Part shown: piece by piece, positions 12,195 through 24,671 of the stretch
Layout: each line of letters begins with the position of its first letter
Position numbering within the stretch: position 1 is the stretch's first letter
Origin: Epiperipatus broadwayi
Taxonomy: Eukaryota > Onychophora > Udeonychophora > Euonychophora > Peripatidae
DNA: 64,000 bases
Assembly: GCA_028023455.1 (NCBI GenBank)
Contig: JAQFVV010012405.1
Coordinates: 5,667,334 to 5,731,333, forward strand
Direction: 5' to 3'
Notes under the pieces: model-generated
Told to the model about the DNA's origin: nothing
Seen by the model: only the letters and a program-made list of their open reading frames with translations
The model's database searches: none
Program-made: the position numbers and the translations under genes

Positions 12195-13001
12195 TTACAA
12201 TCTTGAAATACACGATTTTCTGTTAGTCAAAATATAATCCAATTCTGCTGTACCTTCATTTGGATGCTTCCATGTCCATTTCCTTTTAACATTTTTCTCA
12301 AAAAATGAATTCATAATATAAAGTTTTTCTTTTTCTGCAAACTCCACAAGTCTATGTCCTCTCTCATTTCTATTACCATAACCAAAATTACCTACAGCAA
12401 TTTCATCTTTCATTTGTCTACCAATTCTAGCATTAAAGTCTCCCATAACAATTTTAAAATGTTGTTTACTCTGATCAAAAGCCTTTTGTACATCCATATA
12501 AAAATCTTCTACTACTTCATCACTATGAGAACTTGTTGGGGCATAAACCTGAATTATCTGCATTTGGTATCTGCTATTAAGTTGTATAACTAATCTTGCC
12601 ACTCTGTCCGATACACCATCAATCTCCACAATATTGTTCTTCCACTTTTTATTTATAATGAATCCTACTCCACTTGTATTTCCAATATGTGTGCCTTTAT
12701 AATAGAGTATATGTCCACTTTTTAAATCAATTGTTTCTTCTCCTTTTCTTCTAACTTCACAAAGTCCAATAATGTCCCATTTAATATAAGACAGTTCTTC
12801 TTCTAATTCTTGCAATCTTCCTTCACTTGAAAGTGATCTGCAGTTGTAAGTACCTAAATAAAAAGTCGTCATCAAATGGCAGCCTGGGTCCGCAATCAGG
12901 GGATTCTTAGCACCCTCCGCCTTCAGCCACCAACCGCTGCCTTGGTTGGGGACTTTACAGCCTCCTGGGAATAAGGGCCATGCTTTATTTTTGTCTGTCA
13001 T
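12195..13001 (-). CDS. RTE apurinic-like (APE) endonuclease domain (frame 1 of the broken ORF)
   Basis: 268 codons. After a presumed non-catalytic leader the endonuclease starts at LGTYNCRSL (N motif) and continues with [11 protein letters not shown] (catalytic E), [30 protein letters not shown] (D and N), [10 protein letters not shown] and ELDYILTNR. The closing SDH motif lies in the next frame after a shift near 12200. This domain nicks target DNA to prime reverse transcription. The start at 13001 is the first Met; similarity to the 9.5-kb copy extends upstream of it, so the real 5' UTR or start is uncertain. Confidence 0.9.
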   Translation of the reverse strand: MTDKNKAWPLFPGGCKVPNQGSGWWLKAEGAKNPLIADPGCHLMTTFYLGTYNCRSLSSEGRLQELEEELSYIKWDIIGLCEVRRKGEETIDLKSGHILYYKGTHIGNTSGVGFIINKKWKNNIVEIDGVSDRVARLVIQLNSRYQMQIIQVYAPTSSHSDEVVEDFYMDVQKAFDQSKQHFKIVMGDFNARIGRQMKDEIAVGNFGYGNRNERGHRLVEFAEKEKLYIMNSFFEKNVKRKWTWKHPNEGTAELDYILTNRKSCISRL

Positions 13002-13292
13002 AATTGTATATATGTATTGGAAAAATATTTATCATTTACACAAACATTCATTCTGCCTTATCAGGCACTGAGAAGAAAGACCATGGTGTTTCTTGATCTT
13101 AAACTCAGAGGTAAAAAGCCAATAAACTCACCACGCTGGCTAATGCGTGTTGGTGAGCAGCCCATCCATGTTCGTATACTATATGAATAATCACATAGTA
13201 ATAACAGCTGCAACTGCAAGAACGTATGAAGAGCACATTAGGAATTTGCCCTGCTCGGTTCCTTTAAGGCCTCCAAGAGGAATCAAAGGGTC

Positions 13293-13344
13293 TATAAACA
13301 TTTATTCAACATTAATTTAAATTAATATTGAATAAATGTTTATA
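13293..13344. repeat. 52-bp near-perfect palindrome at the RTE 5' boundary
   Basis: The arm tataaacatttattcaa with its continuation pairs with its reverse complement with a single mismatch and no spacer. It lies immediately outside the 5' end of the RTE copy. It could be part of the insertion site or a remnant of a small foldback element. Confidence 0.85.
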
Positions 13345-13360
13345 AATAATAATAAAAAAT

Positions 13361-13571
13361 ATAGATTTGTGCAATAACTAATTCAGTTTTTAAATTTTTA
13401 AGAACAATTACATTTGCGATATTTTTTTTTTCATAGCAGACGAAATAAATATTTATACATAAAAAGTTACGTAGATTTGCGTAATAACTACTGCAGTTTT
13501 TAAATTTTTAAGAACAAATGTATTTGTGATATTATTATTTTTTTTTTCATAGCAGATGAAATTACTTTATA
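13361..13571. repeat. 110-bp tandem duplication upstream of ETFA
   Basis: Two units begin at 13361 and 13471. Each contains agatttg, gcaataactan or gtaataactac, agtttttaaatttttaagaa, and catagcaga before diverging. The duplication ends about 155 bp before the proposed start codon, so it may lie within or next to the promoter. Confidence 0.85.
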
Positions 13572-13594
13572 TATCTCCCCCACCCCAATCTGAA

Positions 13595-13600
13595 CACGTG
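13595..13600 (+). promoter_or_regulatory. Candidate E-box in the ETFA upstream region
   Basis: A CACGTG hexamer lies 126 bp upstream of the proposed ETFA ATG, in a short non-repetitive segment between the tandem duplication and the first exon. CACGTG binds bHLH-zipper factors that often act on metabolic genes. A single hexamer can occur by chance, and the transcription start is unknown. Confidence 0.3.
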
Positions 13601-13725
13601 ATTTATAAAGTTCCGTACATGCGTTTAAAGCATTTCCTATTACTTGGTTTAGTGCTGAATAACGTGAAGATTTGAAATTAAAGATTCATAATAATAATAT
13701 TAAATAAATAAAAGATTAAATTATC

Positions 13726-13767
13726 ATGTTGTCAGTTTGCATTAGGTGTATTGGAAAATATTCTCAG
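13726..13767 (+). CDS. ETFA: ETFA exon 1 (candidate): mitochondrial presequence start
   Basis: ATG followed by 13 codons (MLSVCIRCIGKYSQ), then CAG|GTATTA, a usable 5' splice site. The peptide has two basic residues and no acidic ones before the junction, as expected for the start of a mitochondrial targeting sequence. It ends in phase 0, and exon 2 at 21913 also starts in phase 0. In vertebrate ETFA the first exon likewise carries only about a dozen codons before the presequence continues in exon 2 (family knowledge, from memory). Upstream there is a non-repetitive segment with a CACGTG. The exon is too short to prove by homology, and another upstream ATG exon could be used instead. The assignment is inference from position, phase and composition. 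Confidence 0.5.
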
Positions 13768-16369
13768 GTATTAAAAACATTTACTGTTATTATTATAACG
13801 TGAATTTATTTTTTCGCTTAATTTTAACGTGGGCTCAAAAAGTTAATATTAATCTGACTTAAATCAACTTTACCCATTTTCATTAATTTAATTTCTACGT
13901 ATTGCAAATTCCACCGTTGTTTATTATTAAACTCAGGCTGTATGTTAATTTTAAACTTTTGATATTACTGAATATTTTTGGATTCAATACAATATTTAGC
14001 TCGTTATCTGTGATTCATAACCATGTGTTTACCTTAAGAATTTTTTTAAAATTCTCAATATAAATTAAAAATGATAGAAAGTGTTAAAGCTTTAGGCTTT
14101 TTTTTACTAATCACTACTACTACTGATTTTAAAACTCATTTTCAATAAATTTGATTAGCGAAAGTTGCTATTAATTGCGAAAATTTTGTACCAAAAATAT
14201 TACAATTAGTTGTTTACCAAAAAAATATTTAGTGAAATTTAATTTTTTCTAAGAAAACACTATTTTATTAATAAATGTATGATTTGTTATAATTATCCAA
14301 GTCGTGTAAACGATGCTAATGTTACTTTCATGCAAACGCGTAAAAGATTTTAAATATATATTTGCTTTATTATTAGCATGTATATGCTGGTAATTTGTTG
14401 TTTATACTAAAATATGAAGGAAAAACTAATGGGTGCTCATTACAATTGGATATATACTTGTCATATTTCGAGATCCAAATATTTATGCTAAGTACATTGT
14501 TCCATTCAATTAATTGAATTGTATATATATTTGCTTTTTTCACTAGAAATTATTGCAGAAATGTTTTAATCTTGAAACTGCCATTTTTATCACTGGACTA
14601 AACTTCTCAAATCTTTTAAATGTGTCGTCTATTATAATTGATTTCCTACTATGAATTATAATGAATTTGATACTCCCCCCCTTGCACTATTTAAAATCTT
14701 TCTGTCTTAAACATTGTGATAGGAGCTATCAAATCACTAAATTGCAATAAAAGAAGAACATACTGCAGTGATTTTTATAATAATTTGTTGAATTCATCAG
14801 AAAGAATTTTAAAAAATATGATAAAAGTATAGCATATAGTATTGGCTTAAATTTGATTAGCAGCTGTTTAAATATCTGAAAATTAAAAATTGGTATAATT
14901 TGTCAGAGAGAAGCAATTGCTATAGATCCTGCATTAGCTTTACATTTCCTCCCACATTTCTGTAAAAATAGAAAGAAGTATTTGTTTAAAGATACCAGTA
15001 CTTATCAATGTGTTAGAAATTATTAAAAGTATATAATGAAGTGATTTAAGTAAGATATAATGAAAAAACTAACGTTTTGCTATAACTGGACTTTTATTCT
15101 GTGATTTAATGTGATAATAGAGTGATGCTGTAAAATAAAAAGTACCTGGATCAAAGCTCATTTTCTTACTTTGATGCTCAAACATCACGATTTTCCGAGC
15201 AATATTGTTACATCAGGATCCTGAAGTTGTAATCTTAAAATCCATAGTTTTCCTTTGTAATTATACTGACTCATAATTAATCATTTTGTTCTGCTTTAAT
15301 TGGATATTTTTCATATTAAGAATTAAATTTTATGAAATATGAATTTTTTTTAAGATTTTAAACCAGTTTAATATTAAAAAAGTTTGATAAGTCTAACTAA
15401 AATTTTAATAAAAAGAGTTTAAGATCTTCAGGACTAATCCATCTGTTCACTCTAGAAAAAGATCTGAAAAAATATATGAAATTAATTGAAATAATGATAT
15501 TAGTAGAAGTTAAGTTCCATTAAGAATTAAGTTGAATGCAATTATTATGGAATCAGTTGCATCTAATTAAAATGCAATAATTTTAATAATAGAATGACTA
15601 TGAATAAACTACAATTTATGAAAAAGTATAGTATTGGAGTTAATTTTGTTGAATTATTTGTTGAGTTTTGCAATCGATCTCTCTATAGGCTTTATTTCAA
15701 CAGCAACACATAATTTTGATGAAATTAATCATCTTAAAGATTTAATGTTATCATTTATTACAGATGATGGCTAAAAATAAATACAAGGAGGAAATCTTAT
15801 TGCTATTGAAGTGGCTCTTTAAGTCATCTAGAAAAGTAGTAATTAAGAATTAGCTTACTTTTAGTCATCTGAAAAGAAGATAATGTTTATGAATAATACT
15901 AGGACCCATCTTTATTATTTTATAATAGAAAATATAAATTGTAACATTGAAAATATATGTACTCATTTTTTTTACACTTCTGTGGTAGAAAACAAACACT
16001 TTTTGCTTTTTAAATTTTTTCACATGATCTATTAGTTTTCACTAATGGTTTTTCAATTTTGTTTTATGTTGATTATTCTTATTCTGTTTGCTTTTATTTA
16101 GTTTTTTTTTTTCAGAAATAATAATTTTTTTTTTTTGAGTGGTTTATCCAGATTAACAATAATAAATTTAAGTTTGCACAAGAATTTGTATCTTATTTCT
16201 TAAATGGTATATTGTATAAAAGTTCTTTGTTTTATTATAATCTTCACCAAATTAATATGAGATTTTTATAATTATTAAATACGAAATCATCTTCAATCAT
16301 TATTTTCCCATTATAGAATTAAAGTCTTTCTAAGTAAAATCAGTTTTTCTTATCCATAATTTTTATTTC

Positions 16370-17690
16370 TCAACATCATTCCAGTAAATTTTCTTAAGTT
16401 TTTTACAGTTTTTTCGAATCCCAGTTATCCATCTTTTATAGCAAAATGTTCAATCTCTTCCATTTCGGCATTTTAATTTTTTCAATATCAATGATATTTT
16501 CTTGTTCTTTCAACTCTATGTATTTTATACTTTCTATCCTTCTTATTGATATTAACATCTCTGTACTTCACTATGTGGCATGCAGTTTTTATATTATTAT
16601 TTTGTTTATTCTTCATGTTTGATTCATAAATGTATCTCTTTTTAATAAGTTATTTTTTAATAAAAGCATTATATTACAAGATGAATTCTACGATGAATTT
16701 CATCCATTATGTTCCTATTTGTATTAATAATCTGATCAAAATATTTAAAGTTTAACTTTTTGTACTTATTACTATTAATCTCTCTCTCTCTTTTTTTTTT
16801 TAAAAAAAAAAAAAAAACTATTTTAATTACTTTAGTAATTTTTTTATTATTTTCTTTAGTCTACTTTATTACTTTCAACAATTTCTGGAATTCTAAAGGT
16901 TAATTTGTGACAATATCTAAATGACTGTAATAATTTCCATTTATTTTATTATCTCTGTTTCCTGTTTTCACAAAATTTTTCATGTAAAATGTTTTGAAGA
17001 AATGGAATCACCCTGCCATCCAACCATATCAGTATTAATCTTCTAAGAACCACATATTATCTAGTCAAGTTTTGGGGCATTTGGATGATATTCTTCAGAA
17101 TTGAAAGTATTCTAGGAGTGTGTCATGATGTTACAAAATTTTAATCATAGTTTAAATGCATGTAAAATTAAATTCTTTTTTTTGTATTTTACACAAATTT
17201 TGAAAAATAACAACTCATATTCATTGATCCTTATATAAATTTTTATATGTAATCTATTCACCTATAAACCTATTCAATTCCAGCTTATCTTTTGGTTGGT
17301 TTGAGTATAATAATTTCTGTAGACGATTTGTTATGATCTTAATAAGCAAGAGGCATATCTGATCTCTTTTTTTATATTATACAACACTTTAAATGATATT
17401 ATTATTATATTAACTACTTTGCTTTCATATTCTTTATTACTTTATATAGTTTTTCAAAATACTCCATGATGTCATTTCTCGTTATATTTGTCATTCTTCA
17501 TAGATATATATTTTATATATTACTGAAATAACTTTTCAGCAAATCTTTTTATATTAAGACTTATTATCTTCTATAGTTTTTTCCACTATTTCACAGTTAT
17601 ATTTTTTTAATTATCATTTTAAATTTTTTTTCTATATTATTTTACAGAAATCCAAATATTCAGTTATATAATTGATATAAGAGAATGAGG
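16370..17690 (-). pseudogene. Old, heavily decayed RTE copy
   Basis: The stretch aligns by eye with 10185-11830 of the intact RTE in the same orientation. Anchors are atcttttataagcaaaatgt-like sequence near 16430, the block ttttaattttttcaat, cattatgttcctatttgtat near 16705 (compare 10573), aatcccagctt-like and cttttggttgg near 17290, and ctgtagacga near 17315. No reading frame survives. It is more diverged than either copy at 8.9-13.3 kb, so it is an older insertion. Internal deletions shorten it by about 300 bp relative to the intact copy. Confidence 0.8.
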
Positions 17691-20600
17691 ACCAAACACT
17701 TTTAGAATAAAAAAAATTATTAATTTTTAAAGTTAAAAGAGATATTAGGAATTATATGAAAAATCATTCCTCATACTAGGTTTCATTGAGATTCATGTAT
17801 CCTGAAAATAACATTTGGATCCATGAAAGTAAAAAATTTCATTATCTTGTAAATGGTTGATTTTAGGCTAGATTTTTAGAGTAGATTAAGTTTAATAGAT
17901 AAATTTGATCAAAATCTAATTTTTGATAAGATCCTTGATTGTGTAATAAGAGATTTGTCAAAGTAAATTAATATACTAGCTTGATCTTTAATAATCTTAT
18001 AAACCTAGATTTTTTATATTAGATTAAATTTAATAGAACAACTTAGCAAAAAGTCTAAATTATAAACAATAGTAGGAAACTTTTTTGCCAAATTAAACAA
18101 ATATACTCCAATATCACTATTAATCTGAATGATAAGTCATTGAGAGAATTGTTTGAACAGACTCATAAGTGAATCAGTAATATAGCCAATTTTTTTATTG
18201 GCATTATTAAAGTGGATAAAAATCAAGCATATCTTTTACTAATGAAACTAATTATCTTGAACAACTTAATTCTAAAAATTGTTTTGTCTAAGTGTGTCAG
18301 AATTGTGATATTTTAATTTCTAAAGTAGACTATTCCAATATTTCTCATTCATCATCTCTGGGCTAATGCTATTCATTGAAGGAATTTGATCATCTCATAA
18401 ACCAGAAAGATGGCATAGTAATTATAGTTATTATTATATATCCAAGTCTGATTCTGATTATTATTGTACTATACTGTAGATATATTTATTTAAAATGTAA
18501 AGTTATGGATTAAATAAATACAGAAAATAATAATAATAGCAAATAAAAAATTAATTAAATACAACATTCACATTTCACTTTCTCATTGATCTTGTGAAAA
18601 AAAAAAAAAATTAAATGTTATCTTGTGGCTCCCCCCCCCCCCAAAAAAAAATTCAAATTTAAAACCCTTAAATTTTTTTAGCAAAGACCTATATCTCTTT
18701 TTAAATTTATTTTTAAGTAATTAGTAATTAACATTAATAATATTGCATTTTTTAGGATTTTCATATTTGTAAATTAAAAATAGTTTGTGTTTTGTTTTTC
18801 ATATTTATTAATCATTTATTGTTTATCTGTATAAAAATGAAGAAAACATGTAGCCTTAAATCCAGCACTTCATTAGTTTTAATAAATTGGCAAACAAACA
18901 TTGATTTAATTGTTCAATAGGAGCAACAACAATGATCACATTACATTTTATGTATATGATATAGATAAATACAATATATATATATATAGTATAGTCATGT
19001 AAAGTTTAATTTGAATAAAATATGAATATTTATATTGCTGGTCTACAAAAGATCTGACCTTTCATAAATCCACAATGGAAAAAGATTGAGAAACATTGGG
19101 CCAGTCAGTATTTAATGTTTGATGTCATCGTTGCACCTTTCGGAATTCTTATGAATTTCTTAAAGCTCCCCTTTTGTTTTCAATAATAAAGGAATTCAAT
19201 GTTTTGATGCTAACAAATCATACGGTATTCAAGCACTAGAAATAACTGGTTGAACTTTGACCTAGAATACATTTAGCTCTTGAATCCATCACTATCATTA
19301 TGCTAACAAGCATAGCACATTTGTCATAAACCCTTAGGATAATTAATGGCAAAATTGTTAATCATGTGTAAAAAAAATTATCAAAATGTAGTCTATGAGT
19401 TTTTTGTTTTTATGTATTCACAATTTTATATGTATATTAAAAATTCAATGGAACTTTTGGGGAAAGAAAATTGCATTTTCAATACTTCTTTGATTTTTTT
19501 ATCATGGACATGAATTTTTAAATGCTATAGAACAACACATTAAATAGTTTTTGGAAGAATCAGGATTCATTTTGAAAGGTGTCTTTGGATGTTCTCTGAG
19601 GCTTATATTCTTTTCAATATATTACTATAAATAAATGGATGTAGGTGCTGCATTATGAAGACTGTATTATAATTAAAATTTTACAAATGTTTGTATTGTG
19701 TTAGAATTATATTTGTAAATATATGAACTTATGATTTCATTATTAAACATGGCTCCCAAATTTAATTATATTCTGACAAATTAAAAAAATAAGCTTTATT
19801 TTTCACTACATCATTTTAGGTTTTATTTCTCATTACAGTCTGAGTACCTACTCCATTTGGCTGATACAAAGCTTGTTTTAAATAAATAAATCCAGATATA
19901 TCTAAACTTAAAAGGCTTTTCAAAATTGATCTTATTTTTTCATCTTTTGTTACCTTGGAAACATAGACCTCGCATCTATTCTAAACATTAACTGATAATT
20001 AATGGAGAAGCAGTAGCAATAACATGAAAACAAATATTCTCAATAGTTTATTTTATATAGTGTAATATAAAAATAGATTGTAAAATTTTTTTATAAGTAC
20101 TTAATTTGTAATATAAACATTGGAAATGAATGGCATAAGTTTAGAAAGTTGTTTTTTTTTTTTAATTTTCTTGTTTTGATTACATATTTAAAAGCGAAAA
20201 TGTTATAATTTTTCTGTTATGTACTAGCTTTTGGTTTCTAAATATGATGATTCTGATTTGATAGACTATATCTCCTATGGAATAACTATAAATTACATAA
20301 AGCTATGATCAGTATTATTTTGGGAAGCTTGACTGTGATCTTGAAATATTCTTTGATATCACCAATTAAAATAACAAGATTAATAAATCAAAGTGATTAT
20401 AAAAACATATTTGAGAACCAAGGTAAAGATCCTGAATTTTTGTCTTTTACTGATGTTGATATGTTTTTTTATAACCCCATTTAAGGATCATAGAACTATA
20501 GGACAATAGATCTCACTTTATAACTTGTCATTATTTAGATCTACAAATAAGCATGATGGAATGATATGTGTATTTTATATTTAAATAAAATCAGAAACAT

Positions 20601-20808
20601 TGTTTGCCTTGAACTTAAGAATTGCTTTTAATTCAATAGCATTCTTATTTGACTTTGGTAGTAAACTTGTAGGAATGTGAATATTGGAAAAATACTATAA
20701 GAATGTTCTCAACTTATCTAGTATAAGGGTTAAAAAGTAAGCTTTTCGTTTACTTATGATTTACTAATTATTTATTTTAAATTATATATAAATGATCAAA
20801 TATGTTAC

Positions 20809-20947
20809 TAAGATAATTCGCAAGTTAAATTTCCAAAGAATTATTTAAATAAAGTAAATAATATCTATCAATGATACGACAAAAAAAGATAGATGTTACA
20901 AATTCATTTAAATGATTCTTTGAGAGCCTAGCTTGTGAATTATCTTA
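20809..20947. mobile_element. MITE-like inverted repeat, 139 bp
   Basis: The ends read taagataattcgcaag and cttgtgaattatctta, with further inverted similarity inward (aaagaattatttaaat against atttaaatgattcttt). Arms are about 55-60 bp and imperfect. Outer TA dinucleotides are compatible with a Tc1/mariner-type TA target. No protein is encoded. Confidence 0.6.
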
Positions 20948-21912
20948 ATAATATATTCAGAATCGTTTGTACCATGAATAAATTTATATTCTTAGTATTA
21001 CATATTTGACAAACTGTGAAATTATTTTTGTGCTCATTAAAATCATTAGAATTTAAATTACATACAAAGAAATTATTGAGAAGTTTATTGAAATCTGCTT
21101 GGCAAACATACTAAGAATATCTTTCTGAAAATAGTTTGTTGCTCATTTTGTAAAGGAATTTGTTGTTTGAGTATATATGAATGTACATATATTTCTTTAA
21201 ATAATGGTCTATATGTTGATCTTTTAATAAAATTAATTTCTATGGCAAATTTATATTTTAAAATATAATCTTAGTAGATGAATTTTTTTATTACTTAGTC
21301 TTTTATATTAAATCATCTATTCTCTATTACTGTTTCACAATACTTTATTTACAACCCTCTTTTTTGACAGTTTTGATTATCCCTGCAATCTTCTTCAGAA
21401 CTTTCACTTATATTTTGTTAAATATATTTGCTTGCAATTTTAGTCAACAGAAGTTATGCACTAAAGTTGAAAGTTTTATACTCATTCTAATTTATTAGTA
21501 AGTTTGATAATTTTGCCTTTTTTTTATATCTATTTAGACTAATTAACATAGTCTATATGAATTATTTTAAATTGCTGAAATATTAGTTCCATAAACTATT
21601 AAAATTTTTCTGTATAGTTTAGCACAGTTGTAAATGAATGACAGAAATCTAAAGGCTGTTGGATCAATTCTCAACTACGAATAAAAAATGTCAGTTTTGT
21701 TATTCAAATCAATGGTTATGTTCGACTTGTGATTTAAATGCTTTATTATCACTTGGCATCCTGAGTAACTAGTCATATTATTTTTCATTACTATTAAAGT
21801 TGCCAATATAAAAATATGATTATGAGTATTCAATAATTTTAGACTTTTATAAGAAGTATATTTAAGAGTTGTTAAGTTAGTAGCTTCAATATATATTTAT
21901 ATATATTTGTAG

Positions 21913-22065
21913 GTTAGCACAGTCTTCCTAAGACAGCAAAGCACATTGGTTATAGCTGAACATAATAATGAAAAATTGACTCCAGTTACCTTAAATGCAA
22001 TTTCTGCAGCAAATTCTCTAGGAGGAAATGTTTCTTGTCTTGTTGCTGGACATAAATGTGGACCT
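21913..22065 (+). CDS. ETFA: ETFA exon 2: electron transfer flavoprotein alpha subunit, N-terminal domain
   Basis: A 153-bp open exon (51 codons, phase 0 at both ends) sits between a pyrimidine/T-rich acceptor ending tttgtag and the donor cctGTAAGT. The peptide reads [20 protein letters not shown], then [18 protein letters not shown], then [13 protein letters not shown]. The blocks [18 protein letters not shown] and VSCLVAG.KC are the hallmark N-terminus of mitochondrial ETF alpha, just after the presequence. With ETF beta and FAD/AMP, ETFA shuttles electrons from acyl-CoA and other matrix dehydrogenases to ETF:ubiquinone oxidoreductase. Remaining residues (about 270, including the FAD-binding C-terminal domain) must lie in later exons, which I did not find in the window. 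Clean splice sites and an intact frame argue for a live gene and not a processed copy. Confidence 0.92.
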
Positions 22066-22581
22066 GTAAGTACTATTTTAAACAAATATTCATAGATTTT
22101 TTTTTTTTTTCATTTATACAATAATAATTGGAGTTATAACTGTCATTTTCTAACTGCTGGTAACATTACCTCAATGCTGAACTCTTAATATAGATTGATA
22201 ATTAGACATTGATATTTATTAGACAAGTTTCAACTCAGAGATGATGTTTGGGAAACCTAGTTCAAATCAGCTTATTATCATTACATATAAATTAGCATTG
22301 CTGCTAGAGGATGTTGCATTAATGAAGCCAGAAATTGGAAATTGGAAAAATTATTACTTCAATTAGCGTTACATGTTATTTAGCACTATTTAATTTAGAT
22401 CTTTATATGGTTTATATTATTGTGAAAAAGTAATTTTTCAAAAACAAATTGACATTCTTAGAAGAAAAAAACCATTGTAGATCCACAAAAGAAAAAAAGA
22501 AAATTTTTATCTTACAATAATTATGTATTTTATAATCACATGATCACATTTCTTATACTAGCACATTAATTGTTGATAAAC

Positions 22582-22675
22582 AGAGCAAAACTCTCCATAC
22601 AGTATTGCCACCTGTGCTAAACATTGATTACTCTGTTTAGCACAGGTGGCAATACTGTATGGAGAGTTTTGCTCT
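22582..22675. repeat. Perfect 41-bp hairpin, terminus-only member of the 442-bp family
   Basis: Left arm 22582-22622 and right arm 22635-22675 are exact reverse complements; the loop is 12 bp (attgattactct). The arm contains caaaactctccatacagt, the same terminal block found in the units at 23.3-24.7 kb. It looks like a deletion derivative in which only the two ends remain. Transcribed with the ETFA intron it would fold into one long stem. Confidence 0.95.
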
Positions 22676-23304
22676 ATGTATTTTATAAAATATTAATTAT
22701 ATATGATGCATCAGATTTTAATTAGCATATTTATTTCTATTTTATCTATATTAAATTTCTGTCCAAAGATAGGTTGAGATAATAATGCAATAGGATATTA
22801 TGATAAAGAGATAACATTTGATTGTTGTAATATTAATTAGTCATTGCAAGTCAACCTTAACACAATTTATTACATCAAACTAAAGCATCACATGACTCTT
22901 GGCTTACATTTGTATTAACATCCAGTAATTCATTCTGCTGTAAACTTTCTACATAACATGAGTAGTCATAGCTAATGGTAACACCAGTCAGATCTCTCAA
23001 TTAGTACTTGACTATTGGTCTTTATTAGCTATTTTTCTATTAAATTATAAGTTGATTATGTAATCAATATTTGTTTTTTATAAACTTTTAGGAATTTATA
23101 GATTAATATTTTTATTTTTTAAACTTCTTACATCATAATATTTGTTATTATATATATAATATTCAAACATATATTTTGCTTAATTGAAGAATATGTATAT
23201 AAAAATACCACTCCAATGTTTATCAAGCTCAAACTTCATACCATTTGGTATGAATGTTTTTTATGAACAGAAAAAAATTAACCCACTTTTCATATATTGT
23301 CTAA
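22676..23304. other. AT-rich non-coding DNA
   Basis: No reading frame or repeat is supported between the hairpin and the composite repeat. Confidence 0.5.
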
Positions 23305-24671
23305 ATTAAACCACCAAACATCACCATTTCTTATGCTTGCTCATAACTGTTATTAAAATAGGCAAAACTATCCATACAGTAGTGCCATCCAGTGCAAGCC
23401 AGAGTAATCAGTGGATGCCAGAAGGCTTGTGCATAAAATCCCTATCTAGTGTCTACTCATCCAATATCCCCAGATTAGTTTCTAGCTTGTGGCTTTCATC
23501 AGTGAAGAGCTTGGATCTGAGAGCACTGCACCTAAATCTTAGGATCTAATGCAACTCTTCAGCAGCCTTCTTTTATCTCTAGTTAACTACAAAACTATGT
23601 GTCTAAAATTGACAACACAATATTTTCAATCCAAGCTCATTAGCTTATATAGTCATATAGGTCTGAATTCAGTCAGTACCCATACATTTTGATGCCTTAG
23701 GTTCTTCATAACCATAGCCACCACTATCCTATTAGTCGGGATTGGTACTAAACCACCAAACATCACATGGTCACCATTTCTTATGCTTGCTCATAACTGT
23801 TATTAAAACAAGCAAAACTCTCCATACAATAGTGCTACTCAGTGCAAGCCAGAATAATCAGTGTATGCCAGAAGGTTTGTGCATAAAATCCCTAATATCT
23901 CCAGACTAGTTTCTAGCTTGTGGCTTTCATCAGTGAGGAGTCTTGGATCTGAGACAACTGCACCTAGATCTTAAGATCTAATGCAACCCTCCACCAGCCA
24001 CCTTTTATCTCTACTTAACTACATTTTATGAGTCTAAAATTGAAAACACAATATTTTCAATCCAAGCTCATTAGCTTATATAGTCATATAGGTCTGAACT
24101 CAGTTCAGTATCTATACATTTTGGTGTCTTTGGTTCTTTTGGCATCCATTGATTACTCTGGCTTGCATTGAGTGGCACTATTGTATGGAGAGTTTTGCCT
24201 GTTTTAATAGCAGTTATGAGCAAGTGTAAGAAATGGTGATCATGTGACGTTTGGTGGTTTAATACCAATTCTGCCTAATAGGATAGTAGTGTCTATGGGT
24301 ATTGAAGAACCAAAGACACCAAAATGTATGGGTACTGAACTGAGTTCAGATCTATATGACTATATAATCCAATGAGCTTGGATTGAAAATATTGTATTTT
24401 CAAATTTTAGACTCATAGTTTTGTAGATAAGTAGAGGTAAAAGGTGGCTACTGGAGAATTGCATTAAATCTTAAGATAAGATCTAGGTGCAGTCCTCTCA
24501 GATACGAGGCTCCCCTCATTGATGAACTCCACAAGCTAGAAACTGGTCTGGGGATATTGTATAAGTAGGCAGGCACTAGATAGGGATTTTATGCACAAGC
24601 CTTCTGGCATCCATTGATTTCTCTAGCTTGCACTGAGTGGTACTACTGTATGCAGAGTTTTGCCTGTTTCA
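23305..24671. mobile_element. Composite foldback element: two direct units plus one inverted unit
   Basis: Two head-to-tail units start at aaaccaccaaacatcac (23308 and 23750, period 442 bp). They are followed at about 24138 by an inverted unit running to 24671. Shared blocks are gcaaaactctccatacagt or its one-base variants, gtgcaagccagag, cataaaatccctat, ttcatcagtga, cttaggatctaatgcaa, tccaagctcattagct and atgcttgctcataactg. The whole is bracketed by atattgtctaa at 23294-23304 and 24672-24682, an 11-bp direct repeat that could be a target duplication. No protein is encoded. Single-unit fragments occur at 1409-1683 and 22582-22675. I do not recognise the family. Confidence 0.8.

Larger units (their letters stand above)
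10028..13290 (-). mobile_element. Near-complete RTE-clade non-LTR retrotransposon
   Basis: The element reads on the minus strand: leader (13290-13002), APE endonuclease, linker, reverse transcriptase and C-terminal region, then a short tail of TGA triplets at about 10028-10045. A tail of short tandem triplets instead of poly(A) is typical of RTE elements. The single polyprotein is broken into three frames by shifts near 12200 and 11250, so this copy should be inactive, but sequence decay is modest and all catalytic motifs are readable. It ends about 430 bp before the proposed ETFA start codon and is in antisense orientation to that gene. A fragmentary sister copy lies at 8887-9812 and an older one at 16370-17690. 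Confidence 0.9.
13768..21912 (+). other. ETFA: Putative ETFA intron 1
   Basis: About 8.1 kb between the candidate donor (GTATTA) and the acceptor (tttgtag) of exon 2. It holds an old RTE relic (16370-17690), a C-run next to an A-run near 18630-18650, and a MITE-like inverted repeat (20809-20947). The stretches 13768-16370, 17700-20800 and 20950-21890 contain no gene or repeat that I can identify; they are AT-rich with poly(T) runs. Confidence 0.5.

Noticed and set aside
10001-12593. Several + strand frames of 67-133 codons
   Set aside because: They are complements of the minus-strand RTE polyprotein and show only Leu/Ser/Ile-rich antisense sequence.
21897-22085. 62-codon minus-strand frame
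   Set aside because: It is the antisense shadow of ETFA exon 2, which has the conserved protein and splice sites on the + strand.
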